Of a stretch of 64,000 nt of DNA, positions 10,083 to 21,406 are shown piece after piece. The translations under genes and the position numbers were made by a program. Positions within the stretch are counted from its first letter, which is position 1. Each line of letters opens with the position of its first letter. Origin of the DNA: Coniochaeta sp. PMI_546. Its lineage: Eukaryota; Ascomycota; Sordariomycetes; Coniochaetales; Coniochaetaceae. The stretch is from the NCBI GenBank assembly GCA_021432605.1, contig MU271146.1, positions 1,178,001 to 1,242,000 of the forward strand, read 5' to 3'. The notes beneath the pieces are model-generated. The model was not told the DNA's origin, did not search any database, and was given only the letters and a program-made list of their open reading frames with translations.

Positions 10083-12847
10083 ATGGCCACTAGAGTAGCC
10101 CTCAAGACGACATTTGAGGCGGACCAGGTCATTCAACCAGTATTCACCGGAGGTTCTGTGGGGATCGACAAGAGTTCGAGAATCCTCGCGACAACCCTGG
10201 GCGAGGATGCGGTGCTCACAGATCTCACTACCGGCAAGAGGCTGGCCTTGATCGAAGGCGATGGAGAAGTTATATCGACACTGACATGTAGGCTGTCATG
10301 CGTAACGAGTTGAAAGTGCAAGTGGCTGACCCTTTAATTCCAGTAACGCCCTCGGCATCCCATCTAATCGTCTCCTCACGATCGTTGTCCATGCGCGTGT
10401 ACACCCTCAAGATTGCAGAAGATTTCGATTCGATCGATGCCACCCTTACCCGGACACTCAAGCCCCATGGCACACCTGTCGTTGTGCTTGCTGTCGACAA
10501 GTCGAGTACTCTCCTCGCGACCGGAGCCGCCGACGGTACTATCAAGGTCTGGGATATTCTAGGCGGATACGTCACCCATACGTTCCGAGGGCCGAGCGTA
10601 TTAGTCTCTGCCCTGCACTTCTTCGAAGTAGCAGCAGGTGAAGACAGCTTGGTCCGGCGGAAGTCCAAGAAAGGGGCTAAGAAGGGGGACGCCAATCAGG
10701 AGGACGACGCTGGTACGGTCAACTTCAGGCTGGCGTCGGGCAGCCAAGATGGAAAGGTCCGAGTGTGGGATCTCAAGCGGAGGGCTGCCATTGCGGATCT
10801 CGACTCCCACGTATCGAACGTTCAGGGCATAGACTACTCTGCCAGCCACCACACGCTCGTGACAGGAAGTCGCGACAAGACCATAATATGGTGGGATAGC
10901 CGGACATGGGAGCCACGAAAAGTAACCCCGTGCTTCGAACTTGTCGAAGCCGTCGGTTTCATCGGAGACGGGCGCTTCACCTATTCTGCAGGAACAAATG
11001 GAAACGTCAGGATATGGGAGACTGAAACTGGTCGCGAGCTCACCAAGGAACAAGGCGCAAAAAGCGAGGAGGAGGCTGTTGTCTCCGCTGTTTATGTCGC
11101 TGCTTCGAATATCCTCCTATGTGTCCAAATGGACCATACACTTACACTATACCGACTGCCCGCGTCTGGGGGCAGCTTCGCCCCATCTAGCCTTGCAGCG
11201 TTACAGCCATTCCGACGGATATCAGGAACGCACGACGAAATTGTCGATCTCGCTTTCGTGCTACCCGACCAATCACTCTTGGCGCTGGCCACCAATTCAG
11301 AAGATGTCCGGTTGGTCTCCGTCAGCAATGCTGGGTCTAGCTCTACGACAGATGAGCGGGCAACCTACTTTGGTCAAGATGTCGCATTACTAAAAGGCCA
11401 CGAAGAAATTGTGCTGACAATTGACGTCGACTGGTCTGGGCACTGGGTTGCTACCGGATCCAAAGACAACACAGCCCGTCTTTGGCGGATAGACGGAGCA
11501 AAGGATACTTATACGTGCTATGCCGTCTTCACCGGTCACGCCGAGTCTTTGGGAGCCGTCGCTCTACCTAAGACCAAGCCCCAGGAGTCCTCAGATGCGT
11601 ACAAGAACCCCCTAGACCACCCACCAGCATTCCTCATCACCGGGTCTCAGGACCAAACGGTCAAAAAGTGGGAGATTCCACGTCAAGCTCAGAAAGGATC
11701 CGGAAAGGGATCAAGAGCTCTCTACACCCGCAAAGCCCATGACAAGGATATCAACGCGCTTGACATAAATAGCACCGGCCAGCTCTTTGCTTCGGCATCA
11801 CAAGACAAGACCATCAAGGTCTGGGATGTGGAAGCCGGTGAGGTGCAGGGTATCCTGAAAGGTCATAGGCGAGGTGTTTGGTCGGTCCAGTTTGCTCCCC
11901 CAAATACACCAGTGATTCAAGGGGAGCAAGGCACCCTCTCTGGAAAGGGAGCGATTCTTACAGGAAGTGTGGACAAGACAGTGAAGCTGTGGAATCTGGC
12001 AGATTACACTTGCATAAGGACATTCGAAGGTCACTCCAACAGTGTCCTGAAGGTAGTATGGCTGAACATGCCGGCTGCCGAGGAGGGGTCGCCCAAGAGG
12101 AAAGCGCAGTTTGCCAGTGCTGGAGGCGACGGCCTCGTGAAGGTCTGGGACGCAAATCTGGGGGAGACAGACTGCACATTGGACAACCACGAGGACCGAG
12201 TCTGGGCACTCGCGGTCCATCCCAAGACGAACACGATCGTGTCCGGTAGTGGCGACTCGACCGTGACGTTCTGGAAAGACACCACGACTGAGACGCAGAC
12301 AGCGGCAGCAGAGGCTGCGACAAAGTTCATCGAGCAGGAGCAAGAACTGGAGAACTATATTCATGCTGGAGCCTACCGAGACGCCATCGTACTGGCACTG
12401 CAGCTCAACCACCCCGGGAGGCTGCTTAGCCTCTTTAGCAAAGTTGTGACGACGGACACGCCGGAGAAGGGAAGCCTGAGTGGACTGAAGGCTGTGGACG
12501 ACGTACTTGCAAGCCTGTCAGACGAGCAAATATTCTTGCTCCTGCTCAGGTTGCGGGACTGGAACACCAATGCGCGGACGGCTCCGGTGGCGCAGAGGAT
12601 ACTGTCGGCCCTCGTGCGCAGTTACCCGGCTGGACGGTTCTCGAATCTGTCTGTGAAGGGTGCGCGCGGGCAAAAGAGCCTGCAGGAGGTCTTGAACGCG
12701 CTGAAGGTCTATACCGAGAGGCATTATAAGCGGCTAGAGGAGCTGGTGGATGAGAGTTATCTGGTCGAGTACACGCTGAGGGAGATGGACGCTTTGGCTC
12801 CATCGATGGACAGTGCTCCGACCGATGCGTTGATGATTGATGTTTGA
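10083..12847 (+). CDS. utp13: U3 snoRNP-associated WD40 protein Utp13
   Basis: Component of the UTP-B (PWP2) subcomplex of the nucleolar small-subunit processome, needed for 18S rRNA maturation. Exons are 10083-10287 and 10344-12847 (902 residues); the 56-bp intron joins VISTLT to LTPSASHLIVSSRSLSMRVY. WD40 repeats fill residues ~60-720, with clear cores such as ATGAADGTIKVWDI, ASGSQDGKVRVWDL, ATGSKDNTARLWRI, ASASQDKTIKVWDV, LTGSVDKTVKLWNL and VSGSGDSTVTFWKD, consistent with two propellers. The last ~160 residues (ENYIHAGAYRDAIVLALQL, SDEQIFLLLLRLRDWNTNAR) are the alpha-helical Utp13 C-terminal domain. The length is slightly greater than yeast Utp13 because of inserts such as the lysine-rich loop around 180-195. 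The start is the ATG at 10083. Confidence 0.93.
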
Positions 12848-13227
12848 GCATCGCATGTTGTATCTATGCATACAGATATGAGACTTCTGATACCAGAAAT
12901 ACCCTACATGAATTGCAACATGGGACGATTGTGAGGCTGCAAAGTATCCTTTGGAGCTAGGGGTGTGTAACAGTACCACCTTCAAGGTGTGGCTCCAGTG
13001 GAGATTTAAATGTACATGATAATTGACAAGGCGTATAGCCTCTAGCCCCATTTATCTCCTGCTGTGAAGTGGGCGCGAACTTTTTAGCTTCAGCCTTGCG
13101 ATTGACATCAAGCATTCAAAAGGAAGAAATATATCCATCCTTCAACACCACATTTTGACGCGTACCCTGGTAATAATCTACAACGATAGCCCAGTCTCCC
13201 ACAAGCTTGAACCAGAGATTTAGCGTC
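12848..13227. other. intergenic region utp13 - sad1
   Basis: A 380-bp tandem spacer with no coding signal. One ACGCGT hexamer lies at 13158-13163, 65 bp before the sad1 ATG; a single site like this could be chance. Confidence 0.35.
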
Positions 13228-14895
13228 ATGGCAAAGAGACACGCCACCGAGACGCTAGATGAGCTCCTTGGCGTCGATTCGCCAGCATCGAAACGATCGC
13301 GACACGACGATTACAAAAGCAGCGCAACAACACCCAGTACGAACGTGGATCATGAAGAATCACCCAAATCGCACCAGAATGGAGATGCAGGGGCAGACAG
13401 GTACATTCTGGCACAGCAAAACGGGAATGGAGGCGAGGGAGAAGAGGACGAAGACGAAGACGAGATAACAGAAAAGGAACCCATCCGGCAGGCCGCGCCA
13501 ACAGAAGGCTACGACGACCTCTATCTCGACACAATAGACCGCAACGTGCTAGATTTCGACTTTGAAAAGCTCTGCTCGGTCACCCTCTCCAACATCAACG
13601 TCTACGCCTGCCTGGTCTGCGGGCGCTACTACCAAGGCCGCGGCCCCAAGTCCCACGCCTACTTCCACGCCCTCGACGAAGGCCACCACGTCTTCATCAA
13701 CATGGAGACGCAAAAAGTCTACGTCCTACCGGAGGGCTACGAAGTAAAGAGCAAATCCCTCGACGACATCAAGTTCGTCTCGGACCCGCGCTACACCCGG
13801 CAAGAAGTGATGGCCTTCGACCGCACGCCGCGCACATCCTGGACCCTGTCCGGCAAGCCCTACGTGCCGGGCTTCGTAGGCATGAACAACATCAAGGAGA
13901 ACGACTACTTCAACGTTATAATCCAAGCCCTCTCCCACGTGGCCCCGCTCCGCAACTTCTTCCTCCTAGAAGACTTCTCCTCCGCCCCGGAGCTGGTCAA
14001 GCGCACCTCGATCCTCTTCCGCAAGATCTGGAACCCGCGCGCCTTCAAGTCGCACGTCTCCCCCCACGAGCTCCTGCAGGAGGTCTCCCTCCGCTCGAAC
14101 AAGCGCTTCACCCTCACCCACCAGTCCGACCCGGTCGACTTCCTGTCGTGGTACCTCAACAACCTCCACCTCGGTCTGGGCGGCAGCAAGACCCGCCCCA
14201 ACTCCAGCACGATCCAGCACGTCTTCCAGGGCCGCATAAAGGTCGAGAGCCAGGCTATAACGGCCAAGGCGGACGCGGGCGACAGGCTGCGCTTCGAGGA
14301 GGCCGCCGAGGTCAAGGTGGACCTGGTCCGCTTCCTCTTCCTCACGCTCGACCTGCCCGCCGCTCCGCTCTTCCAGGACGAGCTCGAGAAGAACATCATC
14401 CCCCAGGTACCGCTACACAACATCCTGTCAAAGTACAACGGCGTCCGCGCCCAGGAGCACCTGGCCCAGCGCAAGCGGTACAGGCTGCTGCACCCCCTGC
14501 CGCCGTTCCTGGTCTTCCACGTCAAGCGCTTCAGCCAGAACAAGTTCGTGTCGGAGCGGAACCCGACGATCGTCACCTTCGAGCCGCACGGGTTGGACGT
14601 GTCGCCCTACGTGGAGCCGGATCCGGAACACCCCGGCGGTGCGCCGATATACTACGACCTGGTGGCCAACGTGGTGCACGAGGCCGTGAGGGCCAAGGAG
14701 GATGTGGTCGACACGGCGGAGGAGAAGAAGACGTGGAAGGTGCAGCTGAGGGACAAGGCGATCGATGAGTGGGTGGTTGCGCAGGACTTGTTCGTGGACA
14801 AGATACGGAGTGAGCTGTTGTATCTCGGTGAAACGTATCTGCAAATATGGGAGAGGAGGAGGGAGCCAAAAGGCAAGGGGAAAGCGAGGGCATGA
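13228..14895 (+). CDS. sad1: U4/U6.U5 tri-snRNP-associated protein Sad1 (USP39 type), inactive ubiquitin hydrolase fold
   Basis: Splicing factor that stabilises the tri-snRNP. It is a single uninterrupted exon of 555 residues starting at the first ATG, 13228. An acidic, low-complexity N-terminus is followed by the ZnF-UBP domain (about 105-178): FDFEKLCSVTLSNINVYACL, then VCGRYYQGRGPKSHAYFHAL and GHHVFINMETQKVYVLPEGY. The UCH-like domain begins with GMNNIKENDYFNVIIQAL, where the catalytic Cys of deubiquitinases is replaced by Asp (about residue 226), as known for this family. Later landmarks are LVFHVKRFSQN and GETYLQIWERRR. Third-position GC is very high compared with neighbours. It is convergent with the eIF4E2-like gene. 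Confidence 0.94.
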   Translation: MAKRHATETLDELLGVDSPASKRSRHDDYKSSATTPSTNVDHEESPKSHQNGDAGADRYILAQQNGNGGEGEEDEDEDEITEKEPIRQAAPTEGYDDLYLDTIDRNVLDFDFEKLCSVTLSNINVYACLVCGRYYQGRGPKSHAYFHALDEGHHVFINMETQKVYVLPEGYEVKSKSLDDIKFVSDPRYTRQEVMAFDRTPRTSWTLSGKPYVPGFVGMNNIKENDYFNVIIQALSHVAPLRNFFLLEDFSSAPELVKRTSILFRKIWNPRAFKSHVSPHELLQEVSLRSNKRFTLTHQSDPVDFLSWYLNNLHLGLGGSKTRPNSSTIQHVFQGRIKVESQAITAKADAGDRLRFEEAAEVKVDLVRFLFLTLDLPAAPLFQDELEKNIIPQVPLHNILSKYNGVRAQEHLAQRKRYRLLHPLPPFLVFHVKRFSQNKFVSERNPTIVTFEPHGLDVSPYVEPDPEHPGGAPIYYDLVANVVHEAVRAKEDVVDTAEEKKTWKVQLRDKAIDEWVVAQDLFVDKIRSELLYLGETYLQIWERRREPKGKGKARA

Positions 14896-15325
14896 TGTAT
14901 ATCCCTATGGTAGATGGTAGCGGTCATTGCCTTTGAAAAGTTTTATATTCCCAAAAGCACAACAAACCCTCGTCAAGCCAGAGGAGTCACCCTACACAGA
15001 TTTTACAAATGCCCCAGAGGCAAAGCCGTTGCAGAAAACCCAACTCGGACGATTGCCTCCAACTCATCAAATACATCGCGCTGATAAGTCCGCTCTTCCG
15101 TTGGCATCCATTGGAAAGGCAGCGGTTCCCACAACCACCCCATACCCGATAAGAATACTGTCTCGTGCTGCCACACAGAGGATGCTGCTAAACAAATGCT
15201 CGCTGCTGATAGTGTACACTGGCGTGGAGGAGAGCAATAATATTGCCTCGTCTCGCAAATACAAGGGTGGGGTTTGGGAAAAAAAATATTTCCTTGCTTT
15301 TCTTTTTCTTTTCCGGGAGTAAAAA
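14896..15325. other. convergent intergenic region sad1 / eIF4E2-like
   Basis: A 430-bp space between two stop codons. An open stretch at 14927-15322 lacks an ATG start and any recognisable protein feature; it reads as 3' UTR sequence. A poly-A run with T-rich sequence lies at 15280-15315. Confidence 0.4.
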
Positions 15326-16558
15326 TCATGTAGTTACAGTGGTCGGCTTGCGGTCGTCGCCCTGCTGGTTCTGATCGCGGTTTTGCTGCTTGTTGGACGA
15401 TCGTTGGGCGCTCGCCTTCTCGCGGCGGGCGTCCTCGATCGCGGTGCGCTGCTGGATGCTCGAGTCATGACTCTTCCACTCGACCTTGGTGTCTGGCGGG
15501 AACGAGAGGATTCGCTTCATGGTTTCCCTGGAGACGAGGTTAGCTTATGTGGATGGACAAGGTCAGGTCAGGTCAGGTCAGGATGATAGACCAGTGACGT
15601 ACCTAATCTTCAAAACTCTTCCGCCGTCCGTGCGGGTCCAGATACTCAGGATATCCTCGCCGTTACGGACACTCAAGACGGCACCGCAGACCTCGTCGCT
15701 CGCCTCGAAGAACTGGTCGCCGATCATGGCCAGCAGCAGGTCCTCCCAGTAGCGGTCCGCCACGCCCTTCTTCAGCCGCACAATCCACTTGCCTCCCTTC
15801 TTGTTCTCCTCGTCCTCCCATATTGGACGAACACCCTTCTTGAACATGTGGTAGTCGGATACTAACGGCAGTGTGGATGGCCGGTTGAGGTGGCGGTAGA
15901 TCTCGAAGAATTCCTCCACGGTCTCGCACGTGGCCATCGGGTGCAAGGTTTTCTCGTACTCGATATAGCCATTCGCCTTGGAGATGGGTGGCCTGAACCA
16001 GAACACCCACCCGTGGCGTAGAGGGTGTGAGTTCGAAGACGCAGACGCACCTCCTTTAGCCCCTGTCGCCGACGCCCCAGTCTTCGATTCCGCGAGAGAG
16101 GCATTGGACGATTTGCCGGCCGCCGTCCGGCTGAGGCCATCTTCCTTGGCCGATTTCTCGGCGGTCGGAGTCTTGGCCGCGGCGCCCAGGGCAGCGTCGA
16201 ACGGGTTCCCGGGTGTCTTGGGTGTCTTGGCTGAACCGAAGGAGGCGAATGCGCCCGACCCGAGTCCGAATGCGGTCGATGCGCTCGGCGAAACGAGCCC
16301 GCCGGGAGTGGTTATGGAGTTGAAAGGGTTGTTCTTGCCGCCGTGCGATGAGCTATCACCGCCGAATCGCTTGGCAAAAGAGCCGCGCCCGGAAGGGGAG
16401 GAGTCGTTCTGAGGATTATTGCCGGGGGTGGAAAGTGAGAGCTTGCTTGAGCTGTGTGAGAGAGAGAGAGATACTGTGTCAGTATAAAGCACATACCGCC
16501 ATCTATACAGCGAAGAATGCAAGACATACTTGTTGCGGCGACTCCATAGTCCATCCAT
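15326..16558 (-). CDS. cap-binding protein of the eIF4E class II (4EHP/eIF4E2) type
   Basis: mRNA 5'-cap-binding protein; class II members usually act as translational regulators rather than as canonical initiation factor. Exons are 16558-16530, 16451-15603 and 15527-15326 (359 residues). The first intron (78 bp) joins MDGLWSRRN to SSKLSLSTPG; the second (75 bp) joins VLKIR to ETMKRILSFPPDTKVEW. The N-terminal ~140 residues are Gly/Ala/Ser-rich and disordered-looking. The eIF4E fold starts at HPLRHGWVFWFRPP and contains EEFFEIYRHLNRPSTLP, FKKGVRPIWEDEENKKGGKW and DLLLAMIGDQF. The C-terminus is a Gln/Asn/Arg-rich tail. The presumed leader (16559-16830 on this strand) contains no ATG, which supports the start at 16558. 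Confidence 0.88.
15561..15580. repeat. GGTCA x4 tandem microrepeat inside an intron
   Basis: Four perfect 5-bp units in the second intron of the eIF4E2-like gene, 22 bp from its donor. On the coding strand they read TGACC. Confidence 0.9.
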
Positions 16559-18799
16559 GGAGAAGTCGGGACGTGGCGTTTGGCTAGAGCAAGAAAGGTG
16601 ACCTTGCGGGGTTGGAGCAGCTAGCTACGAGCTGCAATGCGCACTTGAGCACGAGAGGACACCGAGAGCAGAAATCGCAGGTCAAGGTTTCGCGAGGTCG
16701 ATGTAGAGGAAGGTAGATTTGAAAGCAACGAGCGAGCGTGAGAGCAGCTGTGGCGTTGTGAGGGTGGAGGCGCGGCGTGAGTAGCAAAAAGTCGGATGAT
16801 GTCAAGCCGTTATCGTTAAGTTCTTTTTGGTTTCGGTCAATCGAAGGTACTTTTGTTGGTTTGGATTATTGCCGGAGGGTATCTTGGTATTGCTATGATC
16901 TATGGTGTGCGATACAGATTGAGTTAAGGGGATTGATTGGTCTTTTGTACAACAAGGAGGAACTGTAATAAGTGGTAAGTGGTTTGGTTGAGGTTTGGTT
17001 CACGGGTTTCCGGAAGAAGAGCGAATCGATGTTCACGGTTGAGAGCTGAAGTTTTCCGATTGAGTCGTGGACAAGAGAAATCTGACCGCTAAAACGGACC
17101 CAAGCAAGGCGCTACTCCACAGTCAACACGGCTGGTTTCGGGCCACTGATTCGCTGTTGAGGCTAAGGTACTGTCAGTGGTCCCCTTGCAGCGGTGCCTG
17201 CGGTGGCATCCTCACTGTAGTCACTGTAGTCTAACCTTTTAGCGTGGCTGCAAGTCTGGCGTGTGCACCCACCCTTCCACACAGTTTGATGCTTAAGGTA
17301 ACCAGTCAGCCTACGGCAATAGCACAGTTAGTAAGGTAGTGAGGTACCTAATAGGTAAGTTACCTACCTTAAGTGTGAGTGAAGACGTGCCAGGAGAGGA
17401 AAGGCGGTGAACAATGGCGATAACAAGAGACATAACCCGCAGGTGGTCCGGGCGCCTCAGGCATTGTACTGTAAAATCGACTCGGCTTTGGACTTTTTCT
17501 CTCTTCTTTTATATTTTTTAAACGACACACGACCACAACTCAAATCATCGCCAGTCTGCTCTGTACAACCTACAACCTCCCACGCTACTGGACGATTCCG
17601 ATCGTGTGTCAAGATTGACCATTTCGATGCCCTTGTTTATAAAACCATCATCAGGAGAGCCCCGGTTTCTGTGTGGCGTCCATGATCCGTTGATGACCTG
17701 AAACAAGATCTGGACATTTTTTTTCTTTTTCTTTTTTTTTGACTGAGATACGTTTCTTGCCTCCATTGTGGCTTTCTGATGTCGGATGGATATCTCGACA
17801 TCCTTTGCCGTGTGTGTCGCTGGTTGAGTCTTTGCAGATATGCAGCATCAGAGTCTTGGCTCATGTCGACGTGGCTAGAATCAAGGTAGGTTAGATTGTC
17901 GAGGACATGCTGAGCTTCGGTCCTTTGCTGCCCTCCTCCATTGTCCCCCAATCCCTGGACAGCATTGATGAGCACCATTTGTCTGGTAAACCAACGCTCA
18001 GCATGACTACCGCACACTCCCGTGTTGCAGGTACATCAGCGTTGAGCATGCGGACAACCTCATGGCTTTTTTCATAGTAAAAATTTGAATCTGAGCTTAT
18101 TTCCCTCCGATATCCATGTCTCTGTTCTCACTTTCGGCTGCTTACTTTTGAACAATCAAAGCTGATATCAGATCAAAAAGTCTAGTCCCCCCTGTGCATT
18201 AAGCTCTGACCGCATTGTCTCTGTGGTAGAGGTGAACTATGTATGTGCTGCTAGGTATATGTTTATCCCTGCCGTTGGTTCGGCCTCCTCTGAGGATCGT
18301 GCATATTCCAGTCGTACGGCATGCAGCAAGCCTTACTTACATATGTGTCTCGGTGCCGCCTTTGATCTTGAGCCACTTACCGGATATTTACTCAATCACA
18401 CGACTCACCCCCGAGCCTCAACAAACAGCTACGGTAGCCGTGGTTGGTCGACATGTAGCTATACTCGCATTTCTCATTGTCATGAACGGCGGGCGCCAGA
18501 CCAGCTTCGCCCACATGGCCCCCAGCATCTGCCGTCTTTCCGACCCTCACGGTACGTAAACTGTGGGGGCAGAGTAAATCCAAAAAGACATCAAACCCCA
18601 CTATCTGACCTCACTCCGAGGGTGGGGTGCAAACCCCAACTTTCTGTGCTACACCATCCTTTCGAAGTGACTATTTCCTCCTGTGCCATTGTATATATCT
18701 CTACGGGCTGTGGACAAGAACTCCTTTGACTCTCCCTTCCAAACACACTGAATACACACTTTGCCCCCTCTACATGGTGACCCTAAAGTAACCAGCACA
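16559..18799. other. long divergent intergenic region eIF4E2-like / MTHFR
   Basis: About 2.2 kb with no supportable gene. It contains a TACC/GGTA-rich stretch (17343-17372), a T-rich tract (17717-17740) and pyrimidine-rich sequence just upstream of the reductase. An open stretch at 18223-18729 has no recognisable protein features and is not called. Confidence 0.45.
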
Positions 18800-20878
18800 A
18801 TGGACAAAGTAACCGACAAGATCGCGGCCCTGCCGCCGGGCACAGACTACTTTTCGCTCGAGTTCTTCCCTCCGAAAACCGCAATGGGCTTCTCCAACCT
18901 GCGCGACCGACTCGACCGCATGGCCCGGGCCCTAAGACCTCTGTTTGTCAACGTCACTTGGGGTGCTGGCGGCTCGACAGCAACCAAATCCCTCGAGCTG
19001 GCCGAGCTATGCCAGCGCGAGTTGGGCCTCACCACGTGCCTACATCTGACATGTACCAATATGAGCCGCTGGTTGATCGACCAGGCCCTGCAAGATGCCA
19101 AGGCCCTGGGCATCCGAAACATATTGGCGCTCAGGGGAGATCCACCGCGAAGGTCCGAGTACAGGGAGCTGAACGATCCAGAGCCGGAGGACGGCGAGGA
19201 AGAGTTCGTGTGGGCAGTGGATCTGGTGCGGTATATCAGGAAAAACCACGGCGATTACTTCTGTATCGGTGTGGCCGGCTATCCAGAGGGCCATGCAGAC
19301 GAGAGCCATCCGCTTGGGCAGAGCTTGGAGCACGACCTCCCATATCTCGTCGAGAAGGTGGCGGCTGGAGCCGACTTCATCATGACGCAGCTCTTCTTCG
19401 ATATCAGGGCCTATGACCACTTCGAAACGACATTACGACAGCATCCGAGCGGCGTCTTCAAAGATATCGTCATCATACCCGGCCTCATGCCCATACAGAG
19501 TTACCAGATGATTAAGCGGACGACCAAGCTCAGCCACGCCCAGATGCCCGAGGTCGTCATGGACAGGCTCGACGCCGTGAAAGGTGACGACGAGAAGGTC
19601 AAGATGGTAGGTGTCGACATCGTGGCCGAGCTCGTCGAAAAGATCCGAGAAGTCAAGAGCAGGACCTCGGCAGGCCCCAAGGGCTTCCACTTCTACACTC
19701 TCAACCTCGAAAAGGCGGTATCGTTCATTGTCGAACGCACAAACCTCATTCCACCCGGTACCCCATTGGAGGACGAAGAAGCCGTTACAGACAACCTCCC
19801 ACCGACTTCCATTCCCGAGCTCCACGTCAACGGCTCAAGCTCGTCTCAAATACTTTCTCTGAAGAACATGTCTAGGCGGCAGTCTTCAGTCGGATCAGAC
19901 CCTCGCAACCGCGTCATCGTCTCCGGCCGTTCGGGCGTCAGCAACCCAGACTACGAGGCCACGGCCCTGGACGCCAGCATCCCCGCCGAGCCGGTCAACA
20001 CGCGCGCCAACACGCTCGCAATCTCGGAAGGCGAGGGCGTCCTCGGACGAGAAGCGACTTGGGACGACTTCCCCAACGGCCGTTGGGGTGACGCCAGGAG
20101 CCCGGCCTACGGTCAGATCGACGGTTACGGCGTCAGTCTGCATGTCTCTGTCGCGCAAGCTATCAACCTATGGGGCACGCCGACCACGCCGGAGGAGATC
20201 AATCAGCTGTTCATCCGCCATTTGCGCGGGGAGTTGAGCGCCATTCCCTGGAGCGAGGAGGGTTTCAATGCCGAGACGGCCGCGATCCGGGACCAGCTTG
20301 TCAAGCTCAACGAGCGCGGGTGGTGGACGCTTGCCTCGCAGCCGGCCGTCAACGGACTCAAGTCCAACGACGAGACGTTCGGGTGGGGTCCGGCGAACGG
20401 GTTCGTGTTCCAGAAGGCGTTTGTCGAATTCTTCATCCCGGCCGCGGACTGGGCGGTGCTAGAGAAGAAACTGACTCGTCCCGGGATGAGGGACACTGTC
20501 TGCTTCTATGCCATCAATGCACGCGGAGACTTTGTCAGCTCGGATACAGTCGCGAGCAGTAATGGTGCCGGGAGCAATGCTAATGCGGAGGAGGCGGCTA
20601 GGGAGGCCGCTGCAAGAGAACCCAGCACCAACGCAGTGACGTGGGGCGTGTTTCCGGGCAAGGAGATCGTCACGCCGACGATCATCGAGGAGGTCAGCTT
20701 CCGGGCTTGGAGCGAGGAGGCCTTCAGCATCTGGGGGGAGTGGGCTAAGGTCTATGGGAGGGGGAGCGAGAGCCAGAAGCTGCTGGATCGGATCCGTGAG
20801 CAGAGCTGGTTGGTGAACGTCATTCATCATGATTATGTGGATAAGGATGCTCTGTGGGATCTCTTGTTGAAGGACTGA
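18800..20878 (+). CDS. met12: methylenetetrahydrofolate reductase, Met12 type
   Basis: FAD-dependent reductase converting 5,10-methylene- to 5-methyl-tetrahydrofolate, which supplies methyl groups for methionine synthesis. It is intronless, 692 residues, starting at ATG 18800. The catalytic barrel (about 1-310) shows the Glu-containing LEFFPPKT at 20-27, VTWGAGGSTA, HLTCTN and ILALRGDPP near 108-116, then GVAGYPEGH, IMTQLFFD and GLMPIQSYQ, ending in GFHFYTLNLEKA. A Ser-rich linker (about 350-420) precedes the C-terminal regulatory domain (WDDFPNGRWGDARSPAYGQI to the end), which in eukaryotes is the AdoMet-binding inhibitory domain. The N-terminus and the KGFHFYTLNLEKA segment look closer to yeast Met12 than Met13, so the symbol is tentative while the enzyme call is firm. 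Confidence 0.93.
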   Translation: MDKVTDKIAALPPGTDYFSLEFFPPKTAMGFSNLRDRLDRMARALRPLFVNVTWGAGGSTATKSLELAELCQRELGLTTCLHLTCTNMSRWLIDQALQDAKALGIRNILALRGDPPRRSEYRELNDPEPEDGEEEFVWAVDLVRYIRKNHGDYFCIGVAGYPEGHADESHPLGQSLEHDLPYLVEKVAAGADFIMTQLFFDIRAYDHFETTLRQHPSGVFKDIVIIPGLMPIQSYQMIKRTTKLSHAQMPEVVMDRLDAVKGDDEKVKMVGVDIVAELVEKIREVKSRTSAGPKGFHFYTLNLEKAVSFIVERTNLIPPGTPLEDEEAVTDNLPPTSIPELHVNGSSSSQILSLKNMSRRQSSVGSDPRNRVIVSGRSGVSNPDYEATALDASIPAEPVNTRANTLAISEGEGVLGREATWDDFPNGRWGDARSPAYGQIDGYGVSLHVSVAQAINLWGTPTTPEEINQLFIRHLRGELSAIPWSEEGFNAETAAIRDQLVKLNERGWWTLASQPAVNGLKSNDETFGWGPANGFVFQKAFVEFFIPAADWAVLEKKLTRPGMRDTVCFYAINARGDFVSSDTVASSNGAGSNANAEEAAREAAAREPSTNAVTWGVFPGKEIVTPTIIEEVSFRAWSEEAFSIWGEWAKVYGRGSESQKLLDRIREQSWLVNVIHHDYVDKDALWDLLLKD

Positions 20879-21406
20879 TGGCTGGTTATTATTTGCTGAA
20901 TTGGGTACGGTGAGAGAGGTGCTTTCTCTTCGAGAGAGTACGAGCTGTTGAATACCGCTGATTGGACTCGCATGCCCTGGGTTATCCGGAGTGTTATGGC
21001 TTAAGCATCAGATTGGTTTATAAAACTGTGGAACTGGAAATGTCGAAAAGGGGTACCCAAGGATAGGGGCCAGTGCTTCGTCATCTAATATCACTTCCCA
21101 TACCTCTTGACGAGTAGTAAGAAGCTTAGTCCCTCATCAGCTAATGTGGATTCGCATTACTGGAGCAAATATCAAAGCCTCAGCGGACGACCAGGATGTC
21201 TCATGCTCTCGAAAAGCCATTTATTGACGCCCAAATGGCCGCACACAACGCCAGATAGCCTTATAATCAAGTGCCTTAGCACACCAGGGCCACGGATGAA
21301 CAAACGAACACACGATCAGACCAAACCATGAAAACCAGATCAAACGACCGCCCGAGACCAGAACCGACCGACCACAGAACCACAGAACCACACGAATGCG
21401 CCACTC
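20879..21406. other. convergent intergenic region MTHFR / nuclear-type protein
   Basis: A 528-bp space between converging stop codons. It shows short simple repeats of ACCACAGA near 21370-21395 and no coding signal. Confidence 0.4.

Noticed and set aside
14927-15322. Open frame downstream of sad1
   Set aside because: No ATG start, no motif, and it lies between two converging stop codons.
18223-18729. 168-codon open frame upstream of the reductase
   Set aside because: No domain, low-quality composition, overlapped by other frames; more likely promoter or leader.
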